From NCBI RefSeq assembly GCF_000699445.3, contig NC_067198.1, forward strand, positions 45,442,691 to 45,506,690: a stretch of DNA of 64,000 bases, written 5' to 3'. The stretch is from Schistosoma haematobium. Taxonomy: Eukaryota > Platyhelminthes > Trematoda > Strigeidida > Schistosomatidae. Below are positions 1-11,244 of this stretch, piece by piece (position 1 is the stretch's first letter; every line of letters starts with the position of its first letter). A model generated the notes under the pieces. That model saw nothing but the letters and a program-made list of their open reading frames with translations. It was not told the DNA's origin and made no database searches. Made by a program: the position numbers and the translations under genes.

Positions 1-428
1 CAGAGATTGAAAGCAGCCATCGAGAATACCTATTATGCTGCTCAGTTGGTTGTGATTGAAAAGTCTAAGCCCATGGTTTCTAATAGACCCAAACAATGCA
101 CTAATGATTACGTCACATCCCATTGTATTTACCAATTTACATGTTTGTGTGAACACACATACATAGGGAGGAGTAATCGAACAGTGCAATCAAGGGTCAA
201 TGAACATGTGCCTAGATGGCTTCAAAATCAATGTGGGAGGTAGAAAACCAGGTTCATCGATGGCGAAACATAATTGAGACGGGGCACGAAATTAACATTA
301 ATACAGCTTTTAGAACGTTGTATAGAAATTGTCAGGGACGAATTCTTAAGTTTATTGAAACCTTGGCTATTCGTAAATTTAAAGCCCCTTTATGTGTACA
401 AAGACAATTTGTCGTAACCTTGAATTAA
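1..428 (+). pseudogene. Penelope-like element, 3' end with GIY-YIG-type endonuclease domain (frameshifted)
   Basis: The reading frame entering from the left edge carries CIYQFTC, then TYIGRSNRTVQSRVNEH, which is the GIY-YIG endonuclease layout found at the C-terminus of Penelope-like retroelements (Y-I-G, then R and E-H). The frame breaks near 230-245 and resumes as a second frame with the terminal signature HEININTAFRTLYRN, then LAIRKFKAPLCVQ, ending at a stop at 426-428. The reverse transcriptase part would lie outside the window to the left. In intact elements this domain nicks target DNA for retrotransposition; here the frameshift makes it a relic. Family assignment is from motif order, not from a search. 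Confidence 0.75.
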
Positions 429-1445
429 CCTTGGTAATCCTTAAGTCATTTTATGGCCTAGGATAACGCGACAATTTCTTATTCTTTCTCTCCCCTTTGT
501 TATTTTACTTGAACTTTCATTTAATTGACCTTTATTAATTTTTATATAAAAATGCCTTGACAAGTATATGTGTGACCCGATTGTTCGAAATGTATAGCGC
601 AAATACATCACATTTTTCAGATAAACTCCGTCTTCTCATTGTTCTATCGTAAAAATTCGTATTATTAAGATTGGAACGCTTACTGTATAATTTCACTAAC
701 AGTTCAGACAGTACTTAATATAAAGCAAACTAAAGTAACTTTAAATGTTTCAGGGAATATGGTGAAGGAATGACTTACTTTAAACAGTGGAAATCTCTAA
801 ATGTAGGGGGTAATAGCTGGTAAGGTCTGGTATATGTAAGCCCGTATCACAGCAATATTCGCATTGTTGGAGCGTCTTTATTGACATAATAAGCTTACAA
901 CTACATTTTAATTAGGAATTATCTACACGAACATCATAAGAGCATTAGTTCTTCAACATAAACTGACATTAGTTGAAGGACCTTTAGAAGTTCAGGGGGC
1001 ATTTTCTTTCCGAAATCCAAAAAATCCTTAGGAATAAGCACACAGAAAGTATTGATGGTGTAAGAAAACTAGAAATTGAATCTCGCCTCAGTAACAAAGA
1101 TTTATGCAGTAGGCATATTTATTTCCAAAAATATGAACTACGAGGACGAATTTACCTTTGGTTTCCAAGTTGTATACTTTTATTTAAATAATTATCATAG
1201 GTTTTAGAACACGAAATTAAAGCTTTGCAAGTTAACAATTTATAGTCGCCAAATTCGTATGACACTTAGTAAATGTAGCGTCAAGTTTGTGAAATCAGGA
1301 AGTTACAGTTTTTAGAATTTACATAGTCATAGAAGTCTATTTCCAATTTTGCATATCTTTGTCTTTACATACCGGAAGAGAACTGTTAAAATAAAAGCAA
1401 TGATACTTTTGGAGTGAATTAATTTGTACAAAGTATATAATATGT
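429..1445. other. Intergenic, AT-rich; no gene seen
   Basis: This stretch holds the likely 3' untranslated tail of the Penelope-like element (to about 640) and the 3' flank of the minus-strand RWDD1 gene. No ORF of note and no recognisable repeat. TTTATT runs around 1125 and 1180 are minus-strand AATAAA signals that could serve the RWDD1 transcript. Confidence 0.4.
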
Positions 1446-2168
1446 TCAGGCTGTTCCCGTCACAACTACTTGGTTATTATCGTCATCATTATCATCATCC
1501 AGGTCTATATCGCCAATGTCAACAAATAAATGTTCATCAATCTCTACAACTTCGCCACCATTAGTTTCCAAGAAGGTCAAATCGGAATCGTCATAATGAT
1601 TATCTTTCAAAAATAGCTCACGTCCAGTTAGTCGTTTAACAGCACTTTGATCTTCAGATATTGACTTCTCTTTTAATGATTCCATTTCTGCAAGGAATTT
1701 TGTATTCCATTCTAGAAACGACTCCACTGTAACTCTATCACCACGGAATTTCGCTTCTTCTTCTAGTTGTATAGCTTTTCGTTTTTCTTTAGCTTCATTA
1801 CGCTGACGAATTAAGATTTTTGAACAGATACTATCTAATTTTTCTTGAACTTCTGTTAATATATCAAATAACATTACAAATCCTAGGGATCGTTCAATTA
1901 CTTCATTGATTATAATATTTATATCGGAAATATCTTCGTCTGAAAGATTTTCAGGTTTAAGTATTTGATATTTAGGTGGTTTATTTGGATAGTTGCTTGT
2001 AAGTTCAAAAAGAAGCTGACATCGAACTTTAGTTGACAGTGAATCATCCGACTGACCATTTAGGTTTACTTTTATTTTTCGTCTAGGTGTAGTTTGTACA
2101 AGTTGATACTTATCTTCATAAATGGATTCCAGTGCAAGTAATTCATTTTCACAATCTTCTACTGACAT
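1446..2168 (-). CDS. RWDD1: RWD domain-containing protein 1 (RWDD1/Gir2-like), DRG-binding partner
   Basis: Intact intronless frame of 240 aa from ATG at 2168. Residues 1-115 form an RWD domain: ENELLALESIYEDKY at the N-terminus and the YPNKPP signature near residue 66. A charged helix follows (RQRNEAKEKRKAIQLEEEAK), then the DFRP-type C-terminal region with VESFLEWNTKF and LTGRELFLKD, and an acidic tail (EIDEHLFVDIGDIDLDDDN). Length matches animal RWDD1 proteins (about 240 aa). RWDD1 and yeast Gir2 bind DRG GTPases and associate with translating ribosomes in the cytoplasm; that role is inferred by family. The frame stays open to 2234, but the internal Met (MSVEDCENE) matches the family start. 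It may be the true locus or an intact retrocopy. Confidence 0.88.
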   Translation of the reverse strand: MSVEDCENELLALESIYEDKYQLVQTTPRRKIKVNLNGQSDDSLSTKVRCQLLFELTSNYPNKPPKYQILKPENLSDEDISDINIIINEVIERSLGFVMLFDILTEVQEKLDSICSKILIRQRNEAKEKRKAIQLEEEAKFRGDRVTVESFLEWNTKFLAEMESLKEKSISEDQSAVKRLTGRELFLKDNHYDDSDLTFLETNGGEVVEIDEHLFVDIGDIDLDDDNDDDNNQVVVTGTA

Positions 2169-2239
2169 CTTTGAAAATAAACAAAAATTCATTAAATTGA
2201 GAAATAATCCTAGTGAAATGCCTCTTTGTACCAATGTTT

Positions 2240-4440
2240 TTGTTCAAGTAAAATAAATAATAATAAAGTATCACACTAAAGATGCAGGTTTACTACAAAG
2301 GATATAAAAAATCCCCTTCATCCTGTATGTTTCTATCACTGACAATAATGGCTGAAAATGTGAAGCCATATCAACAGCTTTTGGACCATTTTTATTGTTG
2401 ATGGACGATCTACCAAGTAAGCCGGTAATATGAGGATGATTTCAATATGATTTGAATAGGATCAACTATTGGACCATTAGAAAATTACTCTCTTTTAACT
2501 CCAACAAGTTCCACCGCTGAGTAGTAGCGACACATAAAACTTGTACTGTTTGATGTGATTTCAGCATTAGATGGTAGAAACGGACCAAGCCATTAGTATG
2601 TTTTTTTAAGTAAATGTTCCGCAGTTAGTAAAGCGTCTTTTCTCGGAGTTTCCTTTTGAAAAACGGTAGTCTGGAATTAGTCAAAACCATCTTAAGTGTT
2701 TCTTTAGACCTGGTCTCGAAATAAACTGCCATATCATGTTATCTTATCTTGAAACATGCTCAAAAAGAAGCAACCCGAAAGGTGCTCACACAGAGGAATT
2801 CATAAGTAGGAGCTACTTCCGAAGACAACTGAGAGAAACAGCGAGTCAAGTAAATGGCATAAAGTTTCCAGTTGGAAAACTACTATGAAAGTAGATTTAT
2901 CAGGAATAACTGCAGCTCAACTTTAAGAATCAACGAGTGCAACAATTTAGTCACGTCCTACTGCACCAGACCTCGGGAAAGACAGAATGTTTTCAACAAA
3001 TCGGGAGAGTCAACTAGAAAGAATAAGATGACGCGAACCCCCCTACGGTTTAATCTGTCGGTCTTACATAATAAGGAACCAAACGACTGAATTTTAATGT
3101 CACACACTACTGATGCTAGCCATTTTTCAGACATAGCAATGAAATCATAAGATCAACGCCGATATAGATTCCGGATCCAATCAGTCTTTGTGACTTTTCC
3201 AATAGTAGATTTTTGCTCCTCAGTGGAAGCATAGTTTGCTTATTAGTGAATCAATATGGTTTACATTGTTTTTCAAACTAGCCTTTTAGTCCTTTTCAGG
3301 AGATTTTTCTAGTTTTTCAAGGATGACTGAGGCTGCATTTCTTGAACTTAAACTCTTCCCCGCAGACCGGTTCAGCAAAGGATGTAAGGGCCTCCGCTTT
3401 TCTAGTTGCCAAAGCTAATCATTGACTTTATTTTGATTTTCAAACAAATCTACATTGTGCAGATCAGGCTGTGGCAAAACCATGGCGTTGATGTAGCATT
3501 CTAAGGCTGTATCTGGCGACAAAATTTTTGGAGCTCCTTGTACTTTGTCCCTTCTGCACACCCTATTCCTTTTCTGCATCAGTGTGCTTATAATCTACTG
3601 CATTTTGAGGATGTCATGGTAGTCTTATTCAGATCTGAAGCAGGGTTAACTATGGCATATGACTTCTTTGGAATTTTTCAGGTGCTCCACGTTCCTTACA
3701 ACTTATCATTGGTCTGCTGAAGCTTCCTAGCTGTGTTCAATAGCTCAATTCCCTGAGTATTACCAGAGATCTCGTGAAAAACATGCTCTACAAAGCCATT
3801 GGTTTGCAACACCTTATATGCAGCAGAAGTGAGCCAGTGAACACATTGTGAGACCGTTTGCTCTGTGGCGGACTAAAAGTATTAATATGAAAATAGTGAA
3901 AAATTTAATGAACGGAATGTAAAGACAGTTAATAACCCACAAAATATATAAATCTAAAAAGTCTTGACGTTACCTTTATTTTCAGGTCTAGCGTGTTCGG
4001 GTCTTGATCATGTGACGCACAATTGAAACAAGTAATTAATACCAAACACGGTATATATAGTCCAAATCGATGTATATCAGAAAAAATCCTATACTAACCA
4101 CAGGAATGTGACCTGTAAAAGTAAAAAGCAATCATATTACTGATTTGTCAATGTAGCAGCTGATGAGATGATGAAGACGAGGAATGTATGGGGAGCAGTG
4201 TATTTGTGAGTTAATCAATGTGTCCTAGGAGTTGATACAGATCGGTAACGGAAAAACCAAAGTCAGATTTAAAAATAATGTGCACATTAAGTGGCGTTAC
4301 GAAAAATATGAGATTGTACTACTGCTTTACGAGAAATAGTATTCGAACACAAAAATATGTCAAGAAATATAACATGTTAATTGCATGTTGATGTACAGAG
4401 TTATACTGTGTATTTAGTTGAGTATTACTAAGAGGAAAAA
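2240..4440. other. Non-coding stretch with decayed repeats
   Basis: No intact gene is visible. 2990-3185 is a relic of a CR1-like LINE (listed separately). 3700-3790 resembles 21540-21620 (ctagctgtgttcaatagct against the diverged relative), so it is a low-copy dispersed repeat of unknown type. The remainder shows nothing recognisable. Confidence 0.4.
2990..3185 (-). mobile_element. Relic of a CR1-like LINE (5' end/endonuclease region)
   Basis: Segment 3036-3060 (ccccctacggtttaatctgt) parallels 13731-13750 in the endonuclease frame of the better-kept LINE at 11-14 kb. 3155-3182 (gatattccggatccaatcag with small changes) parallels 14098-14120 in that LINE's upstream frame. Order and orientation agree, so this is a short, much deleted minus-strand fragment of the same family. 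No coding potential remains. Confidence 0.5.
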
Positions 4441-4446
4441 ACGCTA

Positions 4447-5165
4447 ATGATGGCATATAATGGTAATAATTGTGAGATAATCAGCTCCGTCTATCAATTA
4501 AGGGACGAGTATACTGTGCAGCATACCGTTGTTTTACTTTACGGCTCCCAAACGTGGCCATTAAGAGTTGAAGATATTCATAAGCTATTAGTATTTGACC
4601 ACAGATGTCTTAGAAATATTGCTGGCATCTACTGGGACCACCAGTTAAGTAACAGTGAGGTTAGACCCAGGGTATTAGGGAGTGGTGCTAAATCAGTTGA
4701 CGAAGTTGTGAATTTTCAACGACTAAAATGGTTGGGCCACGGTGTTACGTATGCTTGGACACCGATTGCCACGACGCGCGATGCTGGTTGGGAGGAAGTT
4801 ACAGACGATCAAACCAAAACGTGAAATCAGAGCTCGGAGCCACTAAGTTCTAGTCTCAGCCATGATGGTAGATGCAGGCTATTTAGTTGGGGTCCTCGTG
4901 ACTATCGTAATCAATGGTTGGAGACTGAATGTCATGGGTCATAATTATTCACAATGGCGTACGTGTATACACTCTTTGTCATGCCTTACAGCGTGAAATT
5001 AAAACCGCTTCACAACTTTGTGCTAACTACATCATCCTTCCTGTTCCATATCCTTATAAGAAATATTACCACCAAACAACTAACTACTATGGCTTCGATA
5101 TTCATCTTGTGCTAATGTGGTATGGACCAATGCATATACGTGCCTGGTCCTAAGTCATAGCTGAC
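4447..5165 (+). mobile_element. RTE-like LINE, 3' fragment of family B
   Basis: The translated frame shows VVLLYGSQTWPLRVEDIHKL, then VFDHRCLRNIAGIYWDHQLS and LKWLGH. This is the post-RT C-terminal region typical of RTE-type LINE ORF2 proteins and is the same family as the copy at 39.35-42.85 kb. It continues as a diverged 3' UTR to about 5165 and ends in ctgactgacc, a short (GACT)n tail. The 5' part, including all catalytic RT motifs, is missing, as expected for 5'-truncated LINE insertion. The palindrome begins within about 10 nt of its end. Confidence 0.8.
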
Positions 5166-5171
5166 TGACCG

Positions 5172-7575
5172 TAAGTATATTCATATGCAAAGACGTTCTA
5201 ACAGTGATTGATGAGTAACAATCAAAAATATTCACATCTGTAATAGCGAAAATATACGTGTTTAGGTGTGGTGGGATGATCAAGCAACTAGATGTAAATA
5301 ATTGTATGATCAATGTGTGCGATCTATTTCATTTATTTAAGCACATGGACATTGGTACAAGGAGGCATCAAATATATATGCGCCATATTTCGTCATTCGA
5401 TTTGTATGAGGGTTGGGATACTGATCGGGTGCTCAAACCGAAGCAGGTGGTTTTCTTCGATGGCCACCCCCGAGCCTTTGACCTAAAGGTTTAACCTGGA
5501 AGGTAGTGGAGCAACGTTAGGCGATGCAGTCTGATGGTATCTGGTGACCAACAATAGGTTCATACACCATTTGTTTTCTCATTATCCTGTAGTCTATGTG
5601 CACTACTGGTTTGGAGTCAGGGTTTCCCTACGTGTGACCATGTGAGAGCTGGCTCTCCCCACTCTTGGCCGTACCAGGACACTTGGGCTCATTGTGTGTG
5701 AACAAGAAATAAGCTGTCAGTGTTAGCGCACTGAATTGACTGACCGACTTTCCACTTATCACTTTGTCGTACTTTTTTCTTATTAAATCGCGAAGTGAAC
5801 GTAGCGAATCATAAACGGATGAGTTTACTTGCTAGAGGTTCACTAAGAGCATGGATTGAGTGGTAGTTGTTAGTGAACTTCTCTAGCAGATCTTCACTCC
5901 CTGTAGAGATTGACAAGTTGTCCTGCGCACGAAGAACCAAGTCCATTATGTATTTCCTTGTCCACCGGCTGATATGTCGAAATAAGTCTACAATGCGTAT
6001 AGAGACAAAGAAACACCTCCACGAATTAGATCTTTAGAATGTGCATACAAAATATGACTATAGTGCGGCATGTAGTCATTGAAATGCTCACGAGCACATT
6101 ATGCATGTGAAGTATCAACAAAATACATCATACCCTTGTCGTAGCAGTGGATGTATTCTCCTGCTATAAGTTCGTGTCTCATTTTCCTAACACGTTTATA
6201 ATTTACAGCTACAATTTTAGCTGCAAAAGCTGTGAACTCATTTAAAATAGTTCGGAATGACATTGGAACCTGAAATTAATGATACATTTAACCATATTTC
6301 TTACCTAAAGAATCGGAAAACGTTGAAGATCCTTTACAGCCTCATATGGACGCAAACGTAGGTCAGTGTCTGTTTTACTCCAAATTTTCCAGAACGTCAA
6401 TAGCAGAGAATCACCTCTTCTGTGACATTCTTTTAGGTGTTTATGAGCACTTTCGACACGGTTGTTTTGTCGTTGCCCAGGCTTAATACATGTTGCCAGT
6501 AACAGCGAGCCCACATTGACTTCCGGGCAATCGAGTAGTCTTTTATATAATCATACGCCCGTGAGAAATGGGTCCTTAGACGTTCGTACTTCTGAATATA
6601 GTGCGTTATGAAGAGCAAAGCTCACATGTCAGACCGTCTAGTCTTCACAAGGTGTTCCAAGCATTTGTGCACATCAGGAATTCGGAACTACAGAAAATAA
6701 TTTGTACAGCTAACACATACCTTCCTGAAAAATGCTCTTAGGACATGGAATGAACAAAGTATTATGTTAGAATGACTGTGCGTAGACTGCACAGTTGAAA
6801 TTTCGGTCGCTGCCGAATCCATAATGAGAGTGCGTGTATCATAAGTACCGCACATTATCTCTTTAAAGCATTCCAATAGTTTTTCGACATCTTCGCGTCG
6901 TTCTTGACTGCAGAGAGCATACATAATAGTGTGCCCTTGCCCAAGACTATCAGTCACCACTAGCTGGAACAGTGGAAAACTTTCAGATAAATTTATTACT
7001 AGTCGTTACTTACCCAACTTTGTTGGTCTGATAAGTCGAATCAATGCATATTACCTCCGGGAACGCGTGGTAAACAGCTATTTGCTCTCTGTGGCTGAAG
7101 CAAATCATAGACATGTTCCCATTTTCATTGAATACTTTAACTTCAGTATTTACTTGAACGCGCTGTAAAATGTCATTGATATTTTTAGTGTCTAAACTCA
7201 ACTAATTACTATGTGAGTTCAACAACCTGGGTATAACTGTGAACACATTTTAACGATATCGTCCTTGGTAAGCTGTTTATGGAACTTCCAAAAACCATAT
7301 GCCGTAAGCTACAAGTTGGTGTATTACTCAGTAGAAACGTTCTTAAATACAAGCGTTCATTTGACGTTAACTGTCGTCTCGATGGATCGACAGAAATATA
7401 TCCTTCTGTGCAAGGATGGTTGTGCACGGTTTTAATAGAGGTGACTTTCAGCTCACCATTTACTGCCCAGACCCGAAACCAAGATTGACAATGGCAATAT
7501 TTCGACCTGAAGAATAAATTCATTTGAAGTAAGGCATACGTAGATGACTGATGTCGTCTCCTTTGTCTAGGTTGT
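5172..7575 (+). repeat. Left arm of a long palindrome (about 2.4 kb)
   Basis: Each position x pairs with 15219-x on the right. For example atgagtaaca at 5211-5220 matches the complement of 9999-10008, and gttgt at 7571-7575 that of 7644-7648. The arms differ by only a few single-nucleotide indels and substitutions over 2.4 kb, so identity is well over 99 percent as read by eye. The outer edge is near 5172-5190, where the right arm gains a run of ta repeats. The arm contains a minus-strand MULE-like pseudogene and, outside it, an unrecognised 78-aa frame at 5258-5494. Confidence 0.93.
5811..7523 (-). pseudogene. MULE-type (Mutator-like) transposase-derived gene, left copy
   Basis: Mirror image of the copy at 7696-9408. 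The first exon is open over 104 aa here (7209-7523), including the N-terminal FAR1/FLYWCH-like part with VTSIKTVHNHP. The middle exon is also open (PEVICIDSTYQTN; VVTDSLGQGH; EDVEKLLECF), so this copy lacks the right copy's breaks at about 7930 and 8335. It has its own break near 6470, where an A run is one base shorter than in the right copy. It shares an in-frame TGA near 6605 and the stop before the third intron. Inactive as read. Confidence 0.8.
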
Positions 7576-7643
7576 GGTGGTGAGTTCGAAACCGTATGTC
7601 ATCACCATTCTTCCGAAGAGCATACAACTTCTAACTCGGCAAC
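7576..7643. other. Palindrome spacer (68 nt)
   Basis: Unique sequence between the arms, beginning ggtggtgagttcgaaaccgt. It is the loop of the inverted repeat. No internal symmetry or gene is seen. Confidence 0.9.
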
Positions 7644-8204
7644 ACAACCTAGACAAAGGAGACGACATCGGTCATCTACGTATGCCTTACTTCAAATGAA
7701 TTTATTCTTCAGGTCGAAATATTGCCATTGTCAATCTTGGTTTCGGGTCTGGGCAGTAAATGGTGAGCTGAAAGTCACCTCTATTAAAACCGTGCACAAC
7801 CATCCTTGCACAGAAGGATATATTTCTGTCGATCCATCGAGACGACAGTTAACGTCAAATGAACGCTTGTATTTAAGAACGTTTCTACTGAGTAATACAC
7901 CAACTTGTAGCTTACGGCATATGGTTTTTGAAGTTCCATAAACAGCTTACCAAGGACGATATCGTTAAAATGTGTTCACAGTTATACCCAGGTTGTTGAA
8001 CTCACATAGTAATTAGTTGAGTTTAGACACTAAAAATATCAATGACATTTTACAGCGCGTTCAAGTAAATACTGAAGTTAAAGTATTCAATGAAAATGGG
8101 AACATGTCTATGATTTGCTTCAGCCACAGAGAGCAAATAGCTGTTTACCACGCGTTCCCGGAGGTAATATGCATTGATTCGACTTATCAGACCAACAAAG
8201 TTGG

Positions 8205-8238
8205 GTAAGTAACGACTAGTAATAAATTTATCTGAAAG
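8205..8238 (+). other. 34-nt micro-intron in the MULE gene
   Basis: GTAAGT donor after AAAGTTGG and acceptor CTGAAAG. Removing it joins K-V-G to F-P-L-F-Q-L-V-V, the expected MULE core continuation, in frame. Its mirror copy lies at 6981-7014 on the minus strand. Schistosome genes are known for introns of this size. Confidence 0.7.
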
Positions 8239-8496
8239 TTTTCCACTGTTCCAGCTAGTGGTGACTGATAGTCTTGGGCAAGGGCACACTATTATGTATG
8301 CTCTCTGCAGTCAAGAACGACGCGAAGATGTCGAAAACTATTGGAATGCTTTAAAGAGATAATGTGCGGTACTTATGATACACGCACTCTCATTATGGAT
8401 TCGGCAGCGACCGAAATTTCAACTGTGCAGTCTACGCACAGTCATTCTAACATAATACTTTGTTCATTCCATGTCCTAAGAGCATTTTTCAGGAAG

Positions 8497-8529
8497 GTAT
8501 GTGTTAGCTGTACAAATTATTTTCTGTAG
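8497..8529 (+). other. 33-nt micro-intron in the MULE gene
   Basis: GTATGT donor directly after the codons for F-F-R-K and a TTTTCTGTAG acceptor. Splicing continues in frame as FRIPDVHKCLEHL. Mirror copy at 6690-6722 on the minus strand. Confidence 0.65.
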
Positions 8530-8913
8530 TTCCGAATTCCTGATGTGCACAAATGCTTGGAACACCTTGTGAAGACTAGACGGTCTGACATGTGAGCTTT
8601 GCTCTTCATAACGCACTATATTCAGAAGTACGAACGTCTAAGGACCCATTTCTCACGGGCGTATGATTATATAAAAGACTACTCGATTGCCCGGAAGTCA
8701 ATGTGGGCTCGCTGTTACTGGCAACATGTATTAAGCCTGGGCAACGACAAAAACAACCGTGTCGAAAGTGCTCATAAACACCTAAAAGAATGTCACAGAA
8801 GAGGTGATTCTCTGCTATTGACGTTCTGGAAAATTTGGAGTAAAACAGACACTGACCTACGTTTGCGTCCATATGAGGCTGTAAAGGATCTTCAACGTTT
8901 TCCGATTCTTTAG

Positions 8914-8948
8914 GTAAGAAATATGGTTAAATGTATCATTAATTTCAG
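8914..8948 (+). other. 35-nt micro-intron in the MULE gene
   Basis: GTAAGA donor and TTAATTTCAG acceptor, followed by a frame beginning VPMSFRTILNEFTAFAAK. The codon immediately before the donor is TAG, so the mature message would stop here. Mirror copy at 6271-6305 on the minus strand. Confidence 0.6.
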
Positions 8949-10047
8949 GTTCCAATGTCATTCCGAACTATTTTAAATGAGTTCACAGCTTTTGCAGCTA
9001 AAATTGTAGCTGTAAATTATAAACGTGTTAGGAAAATGAGACACGAACTTATAGCAGGAGAATACATCCACTGCTACGACAAGGGTATGATGTATTTTGT
9101 TGATACTTCACATGCATAATGTGCTCGTGAGCATTTCAATGACTACATGCCGCACTATAGTCATATTTTGTATGCACATTCTAAAGATCTAATTCGTGGA
9201 GGTGTTTCTTTGTCTCTATACGCATTGTAGACTTATTTCGACATATCAGCCGGTGGACAAGGAAATACATAATGGACTTGGTTCTTCGTGCGCAGGACAA
9301 CTTGTCAATCTCTACAGGGAGTGAAGATCTGCTAGAGAAGTTCACTAACAACTACCACTCAATCCATGCTCTTAGTGAACCTCTAGCAAGTAAACTCATC
9401 CGTTTATGATTCGCTACGTTCACTTCGCGATTTAATAAGAAAAAAGTACGACAAAGTGATAAGTGGAAAGTCGGTCAGTCAATTCAGTGCGCTAACACTG
9501 ACAGCTTATTTCTTGTTCACACACAATGAGCCCAAGTGTCCTGGTACGGCCAAGAGTGGGGAGAGCCAGCTCTCACATGGTCACACGTAGGGAAACCCTG
9601 ACTCCAAACCAGTAGTGCACATAGACTACAGGATAATGAGAAAACAAATGGTGTATGAACCTATTGTTGGTCACCAGATACCATCAGACTGCATCGCCTA
9701 ACGTTGCTCCACTACCTTCCAGGTTAAACCTTTAGGTCAAAGGCTCGGGGGTGGCCATCGAAGAAAACCACCTGCTTCGGTTTGAGCACCCGATCAGTAT
9801 CCCAACCCTCATACAAATCGAATGACGAAATATGGCGCATATATATTTGATGCCTCCTTGTACCAATGTCCATGTGCTTAAATAAATGAAATAGATCGCA
9901 CACATTGATCATACAATTATTTACATCTAGTTGCTTGATCATCCCACCACACCTAAACACGTATATTTTCGCTATTACAGATGTGAATATTTTTGATTGT
10001 TACTCATCAATCACTGTTAGAACGTCTTTACATATGAGTATATATAT

Positions 10048-11084
10048 ATATGAATATACGGAGGTGAGAATGTGATATTTATGACTATTATGAGGCATCA
10101 TTATCATCTGCGTTATAGCAATACTTATTTGAATAGACATGATAACTCTCTACTTAGTTATTTATTTGAACACATAATGATTGGTGCAAGTGGACATCAA
10201 ATAAAAATGCGCCACACATAATTATATCCACATACAATCATCATATCATATTTTTGGACATATTCATATGGTTGAACAATATTTTACAAAAAGCAGCACT
10301 ACGTCTCTTTCAGTTAATAGTTTGGTGCATGTTACAATCATTACGTTGTATTTCATCATTGATCATGATGAAACGTTTGGGTTTCTCACAATTGCTTATT
10401 CAACCCAATTAACTAAACACGTAGACAAAGACACGAAAAGGTAGTGCGAAAACCGAAGGCCTATAAACTAGACACCGGAATGGTGTTTTTTGAACTATTA
10501 TTATGACAAATGCTGAACAACGAATTTTTTTCGTAATTCAGTACGTAAAAACTGCTTCACAGGTGAACCGTTTAACTCACGAGCTACAAAACCACAAGGG
10601 GGATTATTAATATATTCGTGAAGGATGTATGATTAGGAGCTGATACCAACAAGTACTAACATTAGGCTATTAGTTTTCAGGAATGTCCAGAAACTAACAG
10701 TTTATAATACTCTTACCGAAAATACAGTTGATATATGTAAAGACATTTTTGCATACGCATTGTTCTTTTTATAGCGGTTTTCTTTACGAGAAACACGGAC
10801 AGGTAAGAGAAAGAGACCTCGATTCGAGAATCCTTTGAGGACAATTTTAAGAGATGAAATCAAGACGAGTAATCTCACGAATTCGACCGTTCAATCGGTC
10901 CAGGATGAGTTTCGATCAACAACTAACTACTACCCGACAGGACACTTAGTCGCTACACTGAGCCCGAATGTTCGTGCCGAAATCTACCTCTATAAACCAA
11001 CACACGTGCAATGGTTGTGACGCCTTCAACCACATTGATGTCGCGCAATTTCAAACTAGGCGGCTTTATTTCAACAATTACAGA
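10048..11084. other. Non-coding flank between palindrome and LINE cluster
   Basis: Contains a short ta-rich tract (10033-10055), the degenerate repeat of the palindrome's outer arm at 10130-10220, and an unrecognised 61-codon frame at 10835-11020. No family assignment is possible for the last. Confidence 0.4.
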
Positions 11085-11244
11085 TTCAGATTCAGATCAG
11101 ATTTGTGTAGTAAGGACAGAAGGCCTACGGCCTGTGTTATTCCTTTTCTAGTATGCTTCTGTGAGTGTCCAGTCTTCTCTTGAAAGAGTCAATTGAAGGT
11201 GCGGATACCACTGCTTCAGGCAGCAGGTTCCAAGTATTGATGAC

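Larger units (their letters stand above)
7696..9408 (+). pseudogene. MULE-type (Mutator-like) transposase-derived gene, right copy
   Basis: Starts at ATG 7696. Order: an N-terminal zinc-binding-like segment with W-F-R-V-W and VHNHP (residues 10-40), a linker, then the MULE transposase core. The core shows PEVICIDSTYQTN (first catalytic Asp region), FQLVVTDSLGQGHTIMYAL, the second acidic block RTLIMDSAATE, and ILCSFHVLRAF. The C-terminal region reads MWARCYWQHVLSLGN and later HELIAGEYIHCY. Introns are tiny (8205-8238, 8497-8529, 8914-8948). Broken by one-base deletions near 7930 and 8335, a TGA near 8592 and a TAG at 8911-8913. In related animals this architecture is seen in MULE elements and ZSWIM-like genes. 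Confidence 0.8.
7644..10047 (-). repeat. Right arm of the long palindrome (about 2.4 kb)
   Basis: Reverse complement of 5172-7575 with no net length change, because small indels balance. Differences read by eye: one G fewer near 7930, one A fewer near 8335, one extra A near 8752, and a C/T difference near 7671. Outside the arm (10130-10220) lies a degenerate direct-orientation relative of the outer part of the left arm (5330-5400), shown by tggacattggtacaagg against taatgattggtgcaagt, so the arm sequence is itself a dispersed repeat. Confidence 0.93.

Noticed and set aside
8606..8872. 88-aa minus ORF in the right palindrome arm
   Set aside because: Antisense shadow of the MULE C-terminal region.
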